DNA of 64,000 nt, from assembly GCF_009604405.1 (NCBI RefSeq), contig NZ_WEGK01000008.1:62001-126000 (forward strand), written 5' to 3'. Numbering within the stretch: the first letter of the stretch is position 1; each line of letters begins with the position of its first letter. Source of the stretch: Nocardia macrotermitis. GTDB taxonomy: Bacteria; Actinomycetota; Actinomycetes; Mycobacteriales; Mycobacteriaceae. Of the stretch, positions 49,527 to 57,226 are shown piece after piece. Under the pieces are notes generated by a model, which did no database searches, was not told the DNA's origin, and saw only the letters and a list, made by a program, of their open reading frames with translations. A program made the translations under genes and the position numbers.

Positions 49527-50801
49527 ATGATCGGAGAACGACTCGTCGAGGATATGACCGACGCGGAACGCGAACGCGCCCAACGGGTCGAGTCCGTGCT
49601 ACCCGCCCTGCGCGACGCGGCCGAGGAGGCCGACCGCACCGCCACCTTCCCCACCTCCCATATCGCGCTGCTGCGCGAGGCCGGGCTGCTCGGGCTGGTG
49701 GTTCCGGAGAAGTTCGGCGGCCTCGGCGGCACGCTGCGCGATCTGGCCGCGGCCACCTACGCCATGGGCACCGCCTGCCCGTCCACCGCGCTGGCCTACT
49801 TCTTCCACAACACCAGCGCCTCGCGCGGCCTGCTGCCGCTCGAGGCGATCGACGCCGGACTGTTCGACGAACAGGAGATCCCGGTGGTGCGGGCCTTCGC
49901 GGAGAAGGTGCTCACCCGGATGGCCGACGGGATCTGGCTGGCCAATTTCGCCTCGGAATCGGTCAAGACCTCGGGCGCGAACATCACCATCGCGACCACC
50001 GCCACCAAGGTCGACGGCGGCTGGATTCTCAACGGGGAGAAGTCCTTCGGCTGCGCGACCGGTGTGGCCGACTACTACCTGACCTCCGCGAAACTGGCCG
50101 GTTACGACACCGCCGAGGGGCTGGCCACGTTCTTCATTCCGCGCGACGCACCCGGGGTCAGCGTGCGCGCGCCGTGGGACGGGCTCGGCATGCGCGCCAC
50201 GGCCAACAACGGTATCCGCCTGGAGAACGTGTACGTCGCCGATGACGAGGCCCTGGGCGTGCCGGGGGCGTTCACCCGGATGCTCACCATGAGCCGGGGC
50301 AGTTTCGTGGGCAATCAGCTCGCCATCGCCGCGGTCTACACCGGCTGCGCACAACGCGTCTACGACGAAACCCTCACCGCGACAACGAATCGCAAGTTCG
50401 CCGACACCGGGGAACCGATCGCCTCCGCGCCGGTGCACCAGGTGCTGTTCGGCGAGATGACGCGGCAGCTGGAGACCGCCTATCTGTGGTTGCGCTATCA
50501 GCTCGCCGTCGAGACCGCCGAACCGCCGTTCAAACCGAAGTCCGAGGTGTTCACCCAGTGGCGACTGGGCAAGGGCGCGGTCACCGAGGCGTGTTTCCAG
50601 GTCGCGCTCGGCGCGCTGAAGGCGGGCGGCACGTCCGCGGCCTCGATGAGCGGTTTCGCGGGACGGGCGCTGCGGGATCTGGCGATGGGGCTGGTGATGA
50701 CGTTCCCGGCCGAGCGCGGGGTGCTGGAGGTGGCGCGCATCGTCACCGATGCCCGCGCCAACGAACTGTTCGCGACCGCTCCGGCCGAGGCGGTGCGATG
50801 A
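49527..50801 (+). CDS. Acyl-CoA dehydrogenase family flavoprotein
   Basis: A 424-residue protein with the three-domain acyl-CoA dehydrogenase pattern: 'LREAGLLGLVVPEKFGGLGGTLRDLAAATYAMGTACPSTALAYFFH', the FAD-region 'GGWILNGEKSFGCATGVADYYL', 'PWDGLGMRATANNGIRLENVYV', and helical C-terminus. Many relatives with this look are flavin monooxygenases or dehydrogenases outside beta-oxidation, so the reaction is open. First gene of a four-gene ATGA-coupled operon next to iclR. Confidence 0.85.
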   Translation: MIGERLVEDMTDAERERAQRVESVLPALRDAAEEADRTATFPTSHIALLREAGLLGLVVPEKFGGLGGTLRDLAAATYAMGTACPSTALAYFFHNTSASRGLLPLEAIDAGLFDEQEIPVVRAFAEKVLTRMADGIWLANFASESVKTSGANITIATTATKVDGGWILNGEKSFGCATGVADYYLTSAKLAGYDTAEGLATFFIPRDAPGVSVRAPWDGLGMRATANNGIRLENVYVADDEALGVPGAFTRMLTMSRGSFVGNQLAIAAVYTGCAQRVYDETLTATTNRKFADTGEPIASAPVHQVLFGEMTRQLETAYLWLRYQLAVETAEPPFKPKSEVFTQWRLGKGAVTEACFQVALGALKAGGTSAASMSGFAGRALRDLAMGLVMTFPAERGVLEVARIVTDARANELFATAPAEAVR

Positions 50802-52186
50802 GCGTGGACCTACCGGACATCCTCGAGTTCATCGACGGCGGATGGGACAAGCCGGCGCTGGAACTGGCTGTGGCCCTGGAGGATCCGGCGACCGGGACCA
50901 CGATCGCCCCGGCCGTGGCCACCTCCCCCGAGCGACTCGAGCGCGCACTCGCGGTGGCGCACAACGCATCCGGAACGATCGGCCCCGATACGCTCGAGGC
51001 CGTCGCCGACACCCTCGAGGAGCGCCTCGAACGGATCGCGATGCTGGACGCGTTCGCGACCGGGGTGCCGCTGCGGCAGACGCGGCTGCTGGGTGTGATC
51101 GTCGCCGGTTCGTTTCGCTTGGCCGCCGCCCAGATTCGCGGCGGCGCACTCCGCGAGGATCGCGACGGGGTCGAGGTGCACCGGCTGCCGCTCGGCCCGG
51201 CGCTGTGTCTGGTCCCGTGGAACGCGCCCACCCCGATGGCCGCGCACAAGGTCGCCAACGCGCTCGCCGCGGGCTGCCCGGTGATCCTCAAGGTCAGTGA
51301 ACTGGCTCCCTACGGCTCGATCGTGCTTGCCGAGGCCATCGCCGAGCACGTGCCGCCCGGGATGTTCCAGCTCGTGCACGGTGACGCTCGCACCGGCGCG
51401 CAGCTGGTGGCCGATCCGCGGATCAAGGCCGTCTCGTTCACCGGCGGGGTGGCGGGCGGGCGCGCGGTGGCGACCGAGTCGGCACCGCTGTTCCGGCCGT
51501 GCCAGCTGGAATTGGGCGGGAACAACCCCCTGGTCGTCCTGCCCGACGCCGACCTCGACACCGCCGCGCGGATGGCCGCCGAGTTGCTCACCACGCTCAA
51601 CGGTCAATGGTGCCGTGCGCTGGGGCGGCTGATCGTCCCGGCGGCGCTGGCCGACGAGCTGCGCGAGGCGATCGGCGTGCGACTCGAATCACTGTGTGCC
51701 GGTGAGCCATTGAATACCGAGACCGATTTGGGTCCGCTCGTGCACTCGCGGCATGTGGCGACGATTCGTCACGCGATCCAGGGGCGTGCGGCCCGGTCGT
51801 TCGGCGATGTTCCGGCGCACGGCAATTTCCTCGCCCCCACACTTCTGGACGGCGATTCGACCGAGGAGATCTTCGGCCCCGTCGCCGGGGTGGTGACGTA
51901 CGAGCAGGTCGAGGATGCCGTGCAACTCGCCAATGCCCTCCCCTACGGGCTGGAAGCCTATGTGTGCGGGTCGGATACCGAATTCGCGCGCACCGTGGCG
52001 CGGCGGATCCGGGCCGGTGAGGTCAAGGTGAACGGTTCCTCGATCATGAGCCTGGATCTGATGACGCCGCGCCCGGCATGGGGCATTTCCGGTGTGGGAG
52101 AAGAGGGTACGGCCGAGACGCTGCGGTTCTTCACCGGGGCTCGGGTCGTCGGCGTGGAGGGGCGTTTCGCCCTGCACACCTCATGA
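50798..52186 (+). CDS. NAD(P)-dependent aldehyde dehydrogenase (first)
   Basis: A 462-residue aldehyde dehydrogenase. Cofactor region 'LCLVPWNAPTPMAAHKVANALAAGCPVILKVSE', catalytic Glu in 'LELGGNNP', catalytic Cys in 'NGQWCRALGRLIVP', C-terminal 'EIFGPVAGVVTYE'. It oxidises an aldehyde to an acid; substrate unknown. It is coupled by ATGA to the genes before and after. The presence of two different ALDHs in one operon suggests two aldehyde intermediates. Confidence 0.9.
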   Translation: MSVDLPDILEFIDGGWDKPALELAVALEDPATGTTIAPAVATSPERLERALAVAHNASGTIGPDTLEAVADTLEERLERIAMLDAFATGVPLRQTRLLGVIVAGSFRLAAAQIRGGALREDRDGVEVHRLPLGPALCLVPWNAPTPMAAHKVANALAAGCPVILKVSELAPYGSIVLAEAIAEHVPPGMFQLVHGDARTGAQLVADPRIKAVSFTGGVAGGRAVATESAPLFRPCQLELGGNNPLVVLPDADLDTAARMAAELLTTLNGQWCRALGRLIVPAALADELREAIGVRLESLCAGEPLNTETDLGPLVHSRHVATIRHAIQGRAARSFGDVPAHGNFLAPTLLDGDSTEEIFGPVAGVVTYEQVEDAVQLANALPYGLEAYVCGSDTEFARTVARRIRAGEVKVNGSSIMSLDLMTPRPAWGISGVGEEGTAETLRFFTGARVVGVEGRFALHTS

Positions 52187-53322
52187 CTACCGTCGCCATC
52201 GCCGGGACGGGGCCGGTGGGGTTGACCGCCGCGCTCGTGCTGGCCCGGCGCGGGATCGATGTGACGGTGCTGGAGCAGGGCGAGGCACTCGCGGGTGAAT
52301 CTCGTGCGTCCACGTTCCATCCGCCCACCCTGGAGATGCTGCGCGATCTCGACATCACGCCCGCGTTGATGCGAAAGGGTTTGGTGGCCCGGACTTTTCA
52401 GTACCGCGAGCGCGGCGGTGATCCGGTGGCGACGCTGGATCTCGGGGTGTTGTCGCAGGACACCGAATTCCCGTTCCGGGTGCAGTGCGAACAGAGCAAG
52501 CTGACGCCGATACTGCTGGAAGCGTTGCCGGATTCGGCTCAGGTGCGGTTCGCACATGCCGTCGAGGGTGTCGAGACCGGGCCCGGCGGGGTGCGGGTGA
52601 AGACCACTCGCGGTGTGGTGCAGTGTGATTGGTTGATCGGCGCGGACGGGGCGCATTCGGCGGTACGGCGCGGGATCGGCGCGGAGTTCGAGGGCAGTAC
52701 GTATCCGGAGCGGTTCCTGGTGGCCTCCGTGGACGAGGACCTCGAGGCCGTACTGCCCGGGATCGCGCTCATCAATTACGTTTTCGATCCGCGGGAGTGG
52801 CTCGTGCTGCTGCGCACACCCGATCACTGGCGAGTGCTGCTGCCCACACCGGCGGATACTCCCGACGATCTCGAATTGCGCCGTCTGCCCGAACGTTTGG
52901 CCGGTGTCGTGGATCTCGGCAGGCCCTGGCACATCGCCCACGCCTCCCTCTATCACGTGCACGAGCGTGTGGTGCCGTACTTCCGCGACGGCCGGGTGCT
53001 GCTCATGGGCGATGCCGCGCACGTCAACAACCCACTCGGCGGTCTGGGTATGAACAGCGGTATCCACGACGCCGTACGCATGGCGCACGCGCTGGCAGAC
53101 GTCCTGTCCGGCGAGCCGGACGAGGTGCTCGAACAGGCCGCCCGACGCCGCCGCACGGTCGCGGTGGAGCATGTGCAACGCACCAGCCGCAACAACTGGT
53201 CGCAGCTGCGCACCCATGATGCCGAATACCGCCGTGGACTCCGTGAATTGGCGGCCGATCCGGCTGCCTCGCGGACCTATCTGCGACGGGCCTGCCTGAT
53301 GGATTCGCTGGAGCAGCAATGA
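52183..53322 (+). CDS. FAD-dependent monooxygenase (PHBH/UbiH type)
   Basis: A 379-residue group A flavin monooxygenase. 'TTVAIAGTGPVGLTAALVLARRGIDVTVLEQ' is the FAD motif, 'LIGADGAHSAVRRGIGAEF' the DG motif, and 'DGRVLLMGDAAHVNNPLGGLGMNSGIHDAVRMAHAL' the GD motif. Such enzymes hydroxylate aromatic or polyenic substrates. It lies between two aldehyde dehydrogenases and is coupled to both by ATGA. Confidence 0.9.
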   Translation: MTTVAIAGTGPVGLTAALVLARRGIDVTVLEQGEALAGESRASTFHPPTLEMLRDLDITPALMRKGLVARTFQYRERGGDPVATLDLGVLSQDTEFPFRVQCEQSKLTPILLEALPDSAQVRFAHAVEGVETGPGGVRVKTTRGVVQCDWLIGADGAHSAVRRGIGAEFEGSTYPERFLVASVDEDLEAVLPGIALINYVFDPREWLVLLRTPDHWRVLLPTPADTPDDLELRRLPERLAGVVDLGRPWHIAHASLYHVHERVVPYFRDGRVLLMGDAAHVNNPLGGLGMNSGIHDAVRMAHALADVLSGEPDEVLEQAARRRRTVAVEHVQRTSRNNWSQLRTHDAEYRRGLRELAADPAASRTYLRRACLMDSLEQQ

Positions 53323-54743
53323 GTTCCGCTGGAGCGGCGCGGATCGACCGTGAGAATCCGGCGCACCCGAGTGAGATCGTGGGGTCGGTTCCGGTCACCG
53401 CACCCGATGCCGTGGGTACGCTCGTGCGTCGATCCGAACAGCGTTTCCGCGTGTGGTCACGACTTCCGCTGTCCGAGCGGTTGCAACCGATTATCGCTGC
53501 CGCCGAGCGTATTACGACCGAGCGTGACACACTCGCCGCGCTGCTCGCGCGTGAGTCCGGTAAACCGGTATCGGACTGTCGCGGTGAGATAGGTTTCGCC
53601 GCAACCTATCTGCGCTGGATGTGTGAGCGAGCGCCCGAGATCTACGCTGATATCGACATCGATGACGCGCAGGGGCGGCTACGTCTGACGCCGAGCCCGT
53701 TCGGCGTGATCGCCGCCATCACGCCCTGGAACGCCCCGATCATCCTGTCGGTGCTCAAACTGGGACCGGCTCTGGCGGCCGGAAACACGGTGGTGCTCAA
53801 GCCTTCTCCCCTGGCACCCCTGGCCGTGTCCGCAGTCGCCGCGATGCTCCCGGAGACGACGGTCGTACACGGCGGACCCGATCTCGTACGGGCTCTGGTC
53901 AACCATCCCGCGATCGGCAAGGTCGCCTTCACCGGTGGCGATACGGCCGGACGCAGTATCGCCGCGGCGGCCGGAGCGGCTCTCAAACCTGTGGTCCTCG
54001 AACTCGGCGGCAACGATCCGGCCGTCTTCCTGAACGATTTCGTGCTCGAGCCGGACGATTACGAGCGCCTGGTACTCGCCTCCTTCGCCACCTCCGGCCA
54101 GGTCTGCATGGCCGCCAAACGACTCTATGTGCCCGAACACCGGTCCACCGAGTTCATCGACGCGTATGTCGCTGCCGCCCAACGGATTCTGCGCGTCGGC
54201 GATCCCCTGGACGATCAGGTGACGATGGGCCCGGTCATCACCAGCGCCGCCGCCGATCGGGTCCGCGGGCTCATCGCCGAGGCCGATCAGCTCGGCAGCA
54301 TCGTCACACTCGCGAAATCACGTGTGGGAGACGGCTATTTCGTAGATCCTGTGCTGGCCCTGGACCTACCCGACGATGCCGCACTGGTCCGCACCGAACA
54401 GTTCGGCCCGGCGGTACCCCTGCTCACCTACCGCACCGAAGCCGAGGCCCTGGCCCGCGCCAACGATTCCGATCTCGGCCTGGGCGCATCGGTGTGGTCC
54501 GCCGACGAATCCCGCGCCTTCGCCTTCGCGGCGCAACTGGAAGCGGGCTTCACCTTCGTCAACACCCACAACCGCACCGGCATGTCCCTGCGCGCCCCGT
54601 TCGGCGGCACCAAGCGCAGCGGCTATGGACGCGAATACACCGACGAGGGCCTGCGCGAATACGTGCAGACCACCGTCACGCATCTCCCCGCGGCCTTCCG
54701 CGACGGCGGCAGTGGCCTGCCCGCCGGGGCATATCCGCGCTGA
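53319..54743 (+). CDS. NAD(P)-dependent aldehyde dehydrogenase (second)
   Basis: A 474-residue aldehyde dehydrogenase of the benzaldehyde/succinate-semialdehyde type. 'FGVIAAITPWNAPIILSVLKLGPALAAGNTVVLKPSP', 'VAFTGGDTAGRSIAA', catalytic Glu in 'LELGGNDPAVFL', catalytic Cys in 'ASFATSGQVCMAAKRLYVP', and 'APFGGTKRSGYGREY'. It is clearly different in sequence from the other ALDH of the operon. Last gene before a strong terminator that overlaps its stop codon. Confidence 0.9.
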   Translation: MSSAGAARIDRENPAHPSEIVGSVPVTAPDAVGTLVRRSEQRFRVWSRLPLSERLQPIIAAAERITTERDTLAALLARESGKPVSDCRGEIGFAATYLRWMCERAPEIYADIDIDDAQGRLRLTPSPFGVIAAITPWNAPIILSVLKLGPALAAGNTVVLKPSPLAPLAVSAVAAMLPETTVVHGGPDLVRALVNHPAIGKVAFTGGDTAGRSIAAAAGAALKPVVLELGGNDPAVFLNDFVLEPDDYERLVLASFATSGQVCMAAKRLYVPEHRSTEFIDAYVAAAQRILRVGDPLDDQVTMGPVITSAAADRVRGLIAEADQLGSIVTLAKSRVGDGYFVDPVLALDLPDDAALVRTEQFGPAVPLLTYRTEAEALARANDSDLGLGASVWSADESRAFAFAAQLEAGFTFVNTHNRTGMSLRAPFGGTKRSGYGREYTDEGLREYVQTTVTHLPAAFRDGGSGLPAGAYPR

Positions 54744-54770
54744 CCCGGCGGCATCCACCGCCGCCGGGTC
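54742..54770. terminator. Terminator overlapping the stop of the second ALDH gene
   Basis: GACCCGGCGGC (54742-54752) and GCCGCCGGGTC (54760-54770), perfect 11-bp arms, loop ATCCACC. The stem begins inside the TGA. It serves convergent genes on both sides. Confidence 0.7.
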
Positions 54771-54800
54771 AGACCCCGTGCCGGCGCAATGCTGTAGCAC

Positions 54801-55208
54801 TCACCGGAAGGTCAGCGGCACCGAGGCGAGGATGTTGTGCGGATCGGTGAGGCTGGTGACCGCGATGGTGCACGCGCCCGGCTGCGACGCGCAGTTCACG
54901 CCGCCGACCGCGCCGACCAGGGTGATGCTGCCGGCATGCCAACTGCCCTGCGCGTCAGCCTTTCCCAGCAGTGAGCCCTGCAGGTTGCAGTCCGAGGGGC
55001 CCGCGATCCTGGACTTGCACTGACCGATCGCGACGGAGGACAGGTTCGGCGCCAGACCGCTCACCGACACACTGATACTCTGGCCGACCGCGACGCCACC
55101 GGATTGGCTCACCGCCAGGGTGGCCGCCTCCGCGGGTGCGGCGCCGAACAGGGCGACGACGGCCAGTCCGGCGACGGTCGCGCTCATCAGGGTTCTGGTA
55201 CGAAACAT
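54801..55208 (-). CDS. Secreted neocarzinostatin-family protein
   Basis: A 135-residue exported protein. Residues 1-28 are a signal peptide ending AEA; the mature part is one neocarzinostatin/macromomycin-type immunoglobulin-like domain ('LAVSQSGGVAVGQSISVSVSGLAPNLSSVAIGQCKS ... GPSDCN', with two Cys pairs). The prototype apoproteins carry a bound enediyne chromophore; most homologues in Nocardia and Mycobacterium have no known ligand. AGGAGG precedes the ATG. Third gene of an operon with an MFS-like permease and a second, membrane-anchored copy. Confidence 0.82.
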   Translation of the reverse strand: MFRTRTLMSATVAGLAVVALFGAAPAEAATLAVSQSGGVAVGQSISVSVSGLAPNLSSVAIGQCKSRIAGPSDCNLQGSLLGKADAQGSWHAGSITLVGAVGGVNCASQPGACTIAVTSLTDPHNILASVPLTFR

Positions 55209-55225
55209 GATGTCCTCCTGGACTT

Positions 55226-55807
55226 CTACAACCGCCGACGATCGGCGAAGGCGACAATGGCGACGACGGCCAGCAGTGCCGCCGTCACCGACCACAGCAC
55301 TGTGGATGGTCCCCGGGTGTCGGCGGGAGCGGCGGTCACCGTCCCCGCCGCGGGGGCCGTCGTGGGTGGCGCGAGCTTCGAGCCGACGAACGTCACCGGC
55401 GTCAGCCCGGTATTGGCCGAGATGACCGCGGCGGGTTGGGTGCCGGGCAGTGGCGCGGCGGCGACCTCGCATTGTTGCCGTAAGCAGTCGATGCTCTTGA
55501 AGTGGTCGCGCACGGTCAGGGTCAGGGTGGCGAAGGTCCCGTCGGCGCCGACGTTCACGAAGGTCGCGCCACCGTCCAGATCGCAGTCGGTCAGACCGTT
55601 GGTATATCCCTGTTTACACAGCCCCACCGCGACCGCGGCGAGTCCCGGCTGAAAACCGCTGCCGCTCACCGTGATCCGCTGACCGTCCCGCAAATCGGTG
55701 GTGGCGTCGACGTGCAGGGTCGCGGTGGCGTCCGCGACGGCCGGTGCGGCCGTCATGGCGGCGAAGGTCAGGGCCAGTGCGCCCGCCAGCATCGCGCGTT
55801 TCATCAT
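55226..55807 (-). CDS. Membrane-anchored neocarzinostatin-family protein
   Basis: A 193-residue relative of the preceding protein: signal peptide (1-25, ending VADA), a neocarzinostatin-like domain ('LRDGQRITVSGSGFQPGLAAVAVGLCKQGYTNGLTDCDLDGG ... DCLRQQCEVAAAPLPG'), a Thr/Pro/Ala linker, and a C-terminal membrane helix (about 167-187) ending DRRRL. It should display the domain on the outside of the membrane. GGAGG precedes a double ATG. The ATG overlaps the stop of the permease gene (ATGA), so the two are translated together. Confidence 0.82.
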   Translation of the reverse strand: MMKRAMLAGALALTFAAMTAAPAVADATATLHVDATTDLRDGQRITVSGSGFQPGLAAVAVGLCKQGYTNGLTDCDLDGGATFVNVGADGTFATLTLTVRDHFKSIDCLRQQCEVAAAPLPGTQPAAVISANTGLTPVTFVGSKLAPPTTAPAAGTVTAAPADTRGPSTVLWSVTAALLAVVAIVAFADRRRL

Positions 55808-56970
55808 GCGCCTCCTTCGACGGCGATTTCGGTGGTTCGGGATGCGGTCGAACGGTCCGGGCCCGCCGCGACCCACCCGACGACCAGGGCGACCAGCAGC
55901 ACCGGCAGCGCGCACAGCGTCAGCGCCGAACCGAAACCCCAGAGGTGACCGGCCCCGAATCCGGCCCCCAACCCCAGCAGGCCACCGACCGTGAACACGA
56001 GTCCGGTGCCCGCGCCGAGGAAATGTCCGGACGCCGTAATCTGTTCTCGCGCTTCGTGATCCATCACGATCAAGCACCGGATCGCGGCTGTGACCGCGAC
56101 GCCGATACCGATCGTCGCCTGCCACGCGTTCGCCCCGGTCGCGACGAGCACCCCTCCGCCCGCCGCGAGTATCAGCAATGGCACCAGCGCGCGAATCCGA
56201 TATCCGCCGACCAGCGCCATGAGCAGGGCCGGAATCAACGCAGCCGCCAGGTAGTAGGACCGCCCGGCATCCAGGACGTTCCAGCGGAACAGCAGCAGAT
56301 GCAGACCCGGCAGTACCGTTGCGCCGAGCACGAACCCGATTGCGCTGTAACCCGGCCATATCCAGCGCGCGTGACGAACTTCACCGGGCGCGCCAGCCCC
56401 CTCGAGCAGCGGATTCAGCACCGCCACACCCACTCCGGCGACGGCTGCCAGCGCCCCCGCGACCAGCAACGCCGCTCCCGGCCGCATCGTGCACAGCCCG
56501 GCCACGACCGCGCCCGCGATCGACGCCGCACAGACCGTTCCATAGAATTCCCGCACACCGACGACGGCACGCGCCACAACCAGCAGCGGCCCCACCGCCA
56601 CACCGGCGACGAGCACCCCGCAGGTGAACACCGGAATCGACGAGAACAGGCCCGCCACAAGCACTCCCAGCCCCGCGACCACCGCCGCCACTCCAACGCC
56701 CCGCCCCGTACCGAGCAGCCGGAAACGCTGTACGGGCCATACCGAGAGTCCGCCGAGCACCACCGCGGTCAGCGTGATGTACCCCACCACCGCACCGGGG
56801 ACACCGATCACACCGCCCAATGGCGCACTCAGCAGCGCGATTTCGACACCCGCCATCGGACCGGCGGCCGCCGCGGCGATACCGAGCAACCAGCGCGCCG
56901 CACGGGGCCCAGCAGGTAGTTCGGCACGAATGTCCACGGATCGCGCACCTGTCGGTGGTGGTGTGGTCAT
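55804..56970 (-). CDS. MFS-like multi-pass membrane protein
   Basis: A 388-residue integral membrane protein with about twelve helices and few charged loops. It looks like a divergent MFS permease but lacks the classic motif A; I cannot name a subfamily. GGAGGTGAGAG precedes the ATG. It heads an operon with two exported neocarzinostatin-like proteins, the first coupled to it by ATGA. The promoter region contains the GTTTC-N7-GAAAC motif 19 bp upstream. Transport of a hydrophobic ligand handled by the exported domains is a reasonable inference, not a demonstrated role. Confidence 0.75.
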   Translation of the reverse strand: MTTPPPTGARSVDIRAELPAGPRAARWLLGIAAAAAGPMAGVEIALLSAPLGGVIGVPGAVVGYITLTAVVLGGLSVWPVQRFRLLGTGRGVGVAAVVAGLGVLVAGLFSSIPVFTCGVLVAGVAVGPLLVVARAVVGVREFYGTVCAASIAGAVVAGLCTMRPGAALLVAGALAAVAGVGVAVLNPLLEGAGAPGEVRHARWIWPGYSAIGFVLGATVLPGLHLLLFRWNVLDAGRSYYLAAALIPALLMALVGGYRIRALVPLLILAAGGGVLVATGANAWQATIGIGVAVTAAIRCLIVMDHEAREQITASGHFLGAGTGLVFTVGGLLGLGAGFGAGHLWGFGSALTLCALPVLLVALVVGWVAAGPDRSTASRTTEIAVEGGA

Positions 56971-56988
56971 CTCTCACCTCCAGCACCT

Positions 56989-57005
56989 GTTTCGCATCAG
57001 GAAAC
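56989..57005. promoter_or_regulatory. Candidate IclR operator 3 (permease/neocarzinostatin operon)
   Basis: GTTTC-GCATCAG-GAAAC, 18 bp upstream of the permease ATG. A further half-site follows as ACG-GTTTC (to 57013), so the arrangement of three half-sites is the mirror image of that at 57177-57201. Confidence 0.65.
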
Positions 57006-57176
57006 ACGGTTTCGCAGTTGCCATATTGAACCGTCGGTAACCGCCGCTGTCAAGCGAGAACGAGCGCGTAACGGCCTGGAAACAGGGGATTTTCACGTGC
57101 CGGTGACCATTGCGGCAGGAAATCTTCGCCATCGGCTGGACAGATCCGCACCGCCGGTACAGAATCGCAATTGTTG

Positions 57177-57204
57177 GAAACGGCGTTTCGTTGTCCGAAA
57201 CGCC
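57177..57204. promoter_or_regulatory. Candidate IclR operator 4 (pigment-breakdown operon)
   Basis: GAAAC (57177), GTTTC (57185) and GAAAC (57197) half-sites with spacers of 3 and 7. The outer pair forms GTTTC-GTTGTCC-GAAAC at 57185-57201, embedded in the perfect inverted repeat GGCGTTTCG / CGAAACGCC (57182-57204). It lies 22 bp upstream of the nitrilase-like ATG. Confidence 0.7.
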
Positions 57205-57226
57205 TTCGATTGGAGGTGCGCGTTCA

